DNA from: Caldifarciminota bacterium
Lineage (GTDB): Bacteria; Hydrothermota; UBA3072; WFRC01
Reading direction: 5' to 3'
Length of the DNA stretch: 7,307 nucleotides
Assembly (NCBI GenBank): GCA_015486685.1
Contig: WFRC01000313.1
Coordinates: 1-7,307 of the forward strand
The translations under genes and the position numbers were made by a program. Under the pieces are notes generated by a model. The model was given only the letters and a program-made list of their open reading frames with translations, had not been told where the DNA came from and searched no databases. Below are positions 5,697-7,307 of the stretch, in pieces; within the stretch, counting starts at the first letter, position 1; each line of letters starts with the position of its first letter.

Positions 5697-6656
5697 TCAC
5701 CTGTTTTCTCTTAAAAAATTGAGAACCCTGTTAAAATCAAAGGGAAGCGGTGAAGTAAACTCCATAAATTTCTTTTTTATAGGATGATAGAACCCCAGTA
5801 AAGCGGCATGCAGCATCTGCCTATTTGTAATCTGGAGTATGTTTTCAAACTGGGTTTTATAACCTATTCCTATATTAAGTAGTATCCCCTTTTTTCTTCC
5901 TCCATATACTGCATCGCCTATAACAGGATACCCTAAATATTCCATATGGACCCTGATTTGATGTGTTCTTCCTGTATGCAGTTTTAATTTTATATAGGTA
6001 GCATATGGAAATCTCTCTATCACCCAATAATGTGTAATAGCCCTTCTTGAAGCAAATGGTGTCACTGCCATTCTTTTTCTATCAATGATATGCCTGCCAA
6101 TGGGTGTTTCAATTGTCCCTCTATTATTGCCTACTTTCCCCCAGACAAGAGAAACATACACCCTTTTCATTGTTCTTTTTTCAATCTGTTCAGCCAATCC
6201 TCTGTGCGTAATATCTTCTTTCGCAAACACAAGCACCCCTGAGGTCTCCTTATCTAATCTGTGCAAAACACCAGGCCTTTCCCTTGTGTTTACATTTGAG
6301 AGTTGATTTTTTGTATGATATAAAAGGGCATTCACAAGCGTGCCGTCCAGATTGCCTTTGGCAGGGTGAACAACAATACCAGCAGGTTTATTCACAACTA
6401 TCAAATATTCATCTTCATATATAATGTTTAGAGGAATATTTTGAGGAATAACAGTTGAGGTAGGAGGTTTATAATCTACAGTAATTTCATCGCCATCTTT
6501 TACTACATAACTGGGTTTAACAGAAGAGCCATTTACCAATATCCTCTTTTCATCTACTAATCTCTTGATTTGCGAACGGGATATGTGGAGTCCGGCATAA
6601 AAAAGGTATTTATCTATCCTTTGGTTTCTACCCCTTACTCGTTTTTCCCATTTCAA
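5697..6656 (-). CDS. rluD: RluA-family (RluD/RluC-type) 23S rRNA pseudouridine synthase
   Basis: This 319-residue enzyme should isomerise specific uridines in 23S rRNA to pseudouridine in the cytoplasm. Residues about 12-60 form an S4 RNA-binding domain (RIDKYL, ISRSQIKRLVDEKRILVNG). Residues about 75-310 form the catalytic domain, with VVNKPAGIVVHPA at 88-99, the motif HRLDKETSG at 132-140 carrying the catalytic aspartate D135, and GRTHQIRVH at 229-237. The length and the S4 domain fit RluD or RluC rather than the shorter RluA. RluD (helix 69 uridines) is the commonest assignment, but the two cannot be separated by eye. The start is TTG at 6656: no in-frame ATG occurs before the catalytic domain, the S4 domain begins about 12 residues later, and GAGGTGG at 6665-6671 sits 8 nt upstream. 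The gene follows rph in the same frame after TGA CTG, so translation is probably coupled. Confidence 0.93.
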   Translation of the reverse strand: MKWEKRVRGRNQRIDKYLFYAGLHISRSQIKRLVDEKRILVNGSSVKPSYVVKDGDEITVDYKPPTSTVIPQNIPLNIIYEDEYLIVVNKPAGIVVHPAKGNLDGTLVNALLYHTKNQLSNVNTRERPGVLHRLDKETSGVLVFAKEDITHRGLAEQIEKRTMKRVYVSLVWGKVGNNRGTIETPIGRHIIDRKRMAVTPFASRRAITHYWVIERFPYATYIKLKLHTGRTHQIRVHMEYLGYPVIGDAVYGGRKKGILLNIGIGYKTQFENILQITNRQMLHAALLGFYHPIKKKFMEFTSPLPFDFNRVLNFLRENR

Positions 6657-6659
6657 CAG

Positions 6660-7307
6660 TCAAACCACCTCATAAGAGAGGTATCTTCTCTGTATCTCAA
6701 TCAATTGCTGAATACCACTTCTACCCATTTCAACCATTCTATTCAATATATCTGTAGAGAATGGCTTACCCTCCGCTGTCCCTTGAATCTCAATGATTGA
6801 AAACTCCTCATTCATCACTAAATTCAAGTCTACCTCTGCTGCGCTGTCTTCTCGATAATCCAGGTCCAGATATATATCCTTATCGATTTTGCCAACACTT
6901 ATTCCTGATATAAAATTTTTCAATGGAAATGCATCAATTTCCTGCATCTTAACCAATTTTTCTATAGTTTTATATAACGCAATAAAACCCGCAGTAATAG
7001 ATGCCGTTCTCGTTCCTCCATCTGCCTGCATTACATCACAATCTACAATAATTGTCCTTTGCCCAATCTTATTTAAGTCAAAACCTGCCCTGAGAGAACG
7101 CCCAATAATTCTCTGAATTTCGTATGTTCTACCAGACACTTTGTTCCGCTCTCTGGGTATTCTTGATTGAGCACTTGCTGGAAGCATACCGTACTCTGCT
7201 GTAATCCATCCCTGTCCTGTACCTTCAAGAAATGGTGGGACAAAATTTTGGGGAATTGCACTTGCAAGTATAACAGTATTTCCCTGCTTATATAACACAG
7301 AACCAAA
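6660..7307 (-). CDS. rph: Ribonuclease PH, 3' portion (5' end outside window)
   Basis: Ribonuclease PH is a phosphorolytic 3'-5' exoribonuclease that trims tRNA 3' ends, releasing nucleoside diphosphates; the active form is normally a hexamer. The 215 visible residues cover nearly the whole RNase PH fold. Recognisable motifs are GQGWITAEYGMLP, GRTYEIQRIIGRSLR, DCDVMQADGGTRTASIT (with the GTR phosphate-binding segment) and EDSAAEVDLNLVM, then EIQGTAEGKPF. The frame stays open to the right edge and reads FGSVLYKQGNTVILAS. This matches the conserved GSVL strand that lies about 25 residues into the family, so the GTG at 7298 is an internal valine and not the start. The stop is TGA at 6662-6660. 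The next gene starts 3 bp downstream and its Shine-Dalgarno lies within the last rph codons, which suggests one transcript. No motif is missing in the visible part. Confidence 0.96.
   Translation of the reverse strand, partial: FGSVLYKQGNTVILASAIPQNFVPPFLEGTGQGWITAEYGMLPASAQSRIPRERNKVSGRTYEIQRIIGRSLRAGFDLNKIGQRTIIVDCDVMQADGGTRTASITAGFIALYKTIEKLVKMQEIDAFPLKNFISGISVGKIDKDIYLDLDYREDSAAEVDLNLVMNEEFSIIEIQGTAEGKPFSTDILNRMVEMGRSGIQQLIEIQRRYLSYEVV
6665..6671 (-). promoter_or_regulatory. Shine-Dalgarno for the pseudouridine synthase, inside rph
   Basis: On the minus strand the sequence GAGGTGG lies 8 nt upstream of the TTG at 6656. It is part of the Glu-Val-Val codons at the end of rph. It supports the TTG start and suggests that ribosomes finishing rph re-initiate on the next gene. 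Confidence 0.7.

Noticed and set aside
5661..5699. A rho-independent terminator after the pseudouridine synthase gene.
   Set aside because: A run of eight T on the minus strand (5669-5662) is present, but the only upstream inverted pair is GTGA/TCAC with an 8-nt loop, too weak and about 15 nt from the T run.
6085..6306. Plus-strand open frames such as those at 565-780, 2717-3106, 5362-5628, 6085-6306 and 6889-7116.
   Set aside because: Each lies wholly opposite a strongly supported minus-strand gene and shows no recognisable domain.
7296..7298. GTG at 7298 as the start of ribonuclease PH.
   Set aside because: The frame is open upstream and reads FGS-VLYKQGN, matching an internal conserved strand; the true start lies beyond the window.

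Overview
This is an AT-rich bacterial window in which every supported gene lies on the minus strand. Transcription therefore runs from the right end to the left, and the genes are listed in that order. The sequence does not fix the host. AT-rich codon use, GldA/GldFG-type genes and intergenic gaps full of degenerate short tandem repeats would suit an uncultured candidate-phylum or FCB-like bacterium known from metagenomes, but that is a low-confidence inference.

Right part (7307-5697): the 3' portion of ribonuclease PH (rph, cut by the window edge) is followed, with 3 bp between the stop and the next start, by an RluD/RluC-type 23S rRNA pseudouridine synthase. The pseudouridine synthase starts at a TTG whose Shine-Dalgarno sequence lies inside the end of rph. 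Together they form an RNA-processing pair.

Middle part (5656-1761): a promoter-like sequence in the 75-bp gap precedes a three-gene ABC-2 export-type unit. It consists of a GldA-like ATPase, a GldF-GldG fusion (integral-membrane permease plus large extracytoplasmic auxiliary domain and C-terminal anchor), and a DUF4340 membrane-anchored protein. The genes overlap (4 bp, then 20 bp) and the two downstream genes have strong Shine-Dalgarno sequences, so they should be co-translated and act as one envelope complex. The substrate is unknown.

Left part (1760-1): a GT4-type glycosyltransferase gene (1436-327) sits alone between two intergenic islands, 1437-1760 and 1-326. These islands are the most unusual part of the window. 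Each holds a copy of a GTCATTGCGAG-type palindromic element flanked by several short, degenerate tandem arrays with a 7-bp period (8 bp in one case). Array families recur in both islands: GCCTTAC/CGTAAGG in inverted orientation and GGTTAGC in direct orientation. One array contains the glycosyltransferase stop codon, another ends next to the DUF4340 stop codon, and a third takes the place of a normal ribosome-binding leader upstream of the glycosyltransferase. No complete new enzymatic system is visible. The composite heptamer-array plus palindrome islands are the best candidate for something undescribed.
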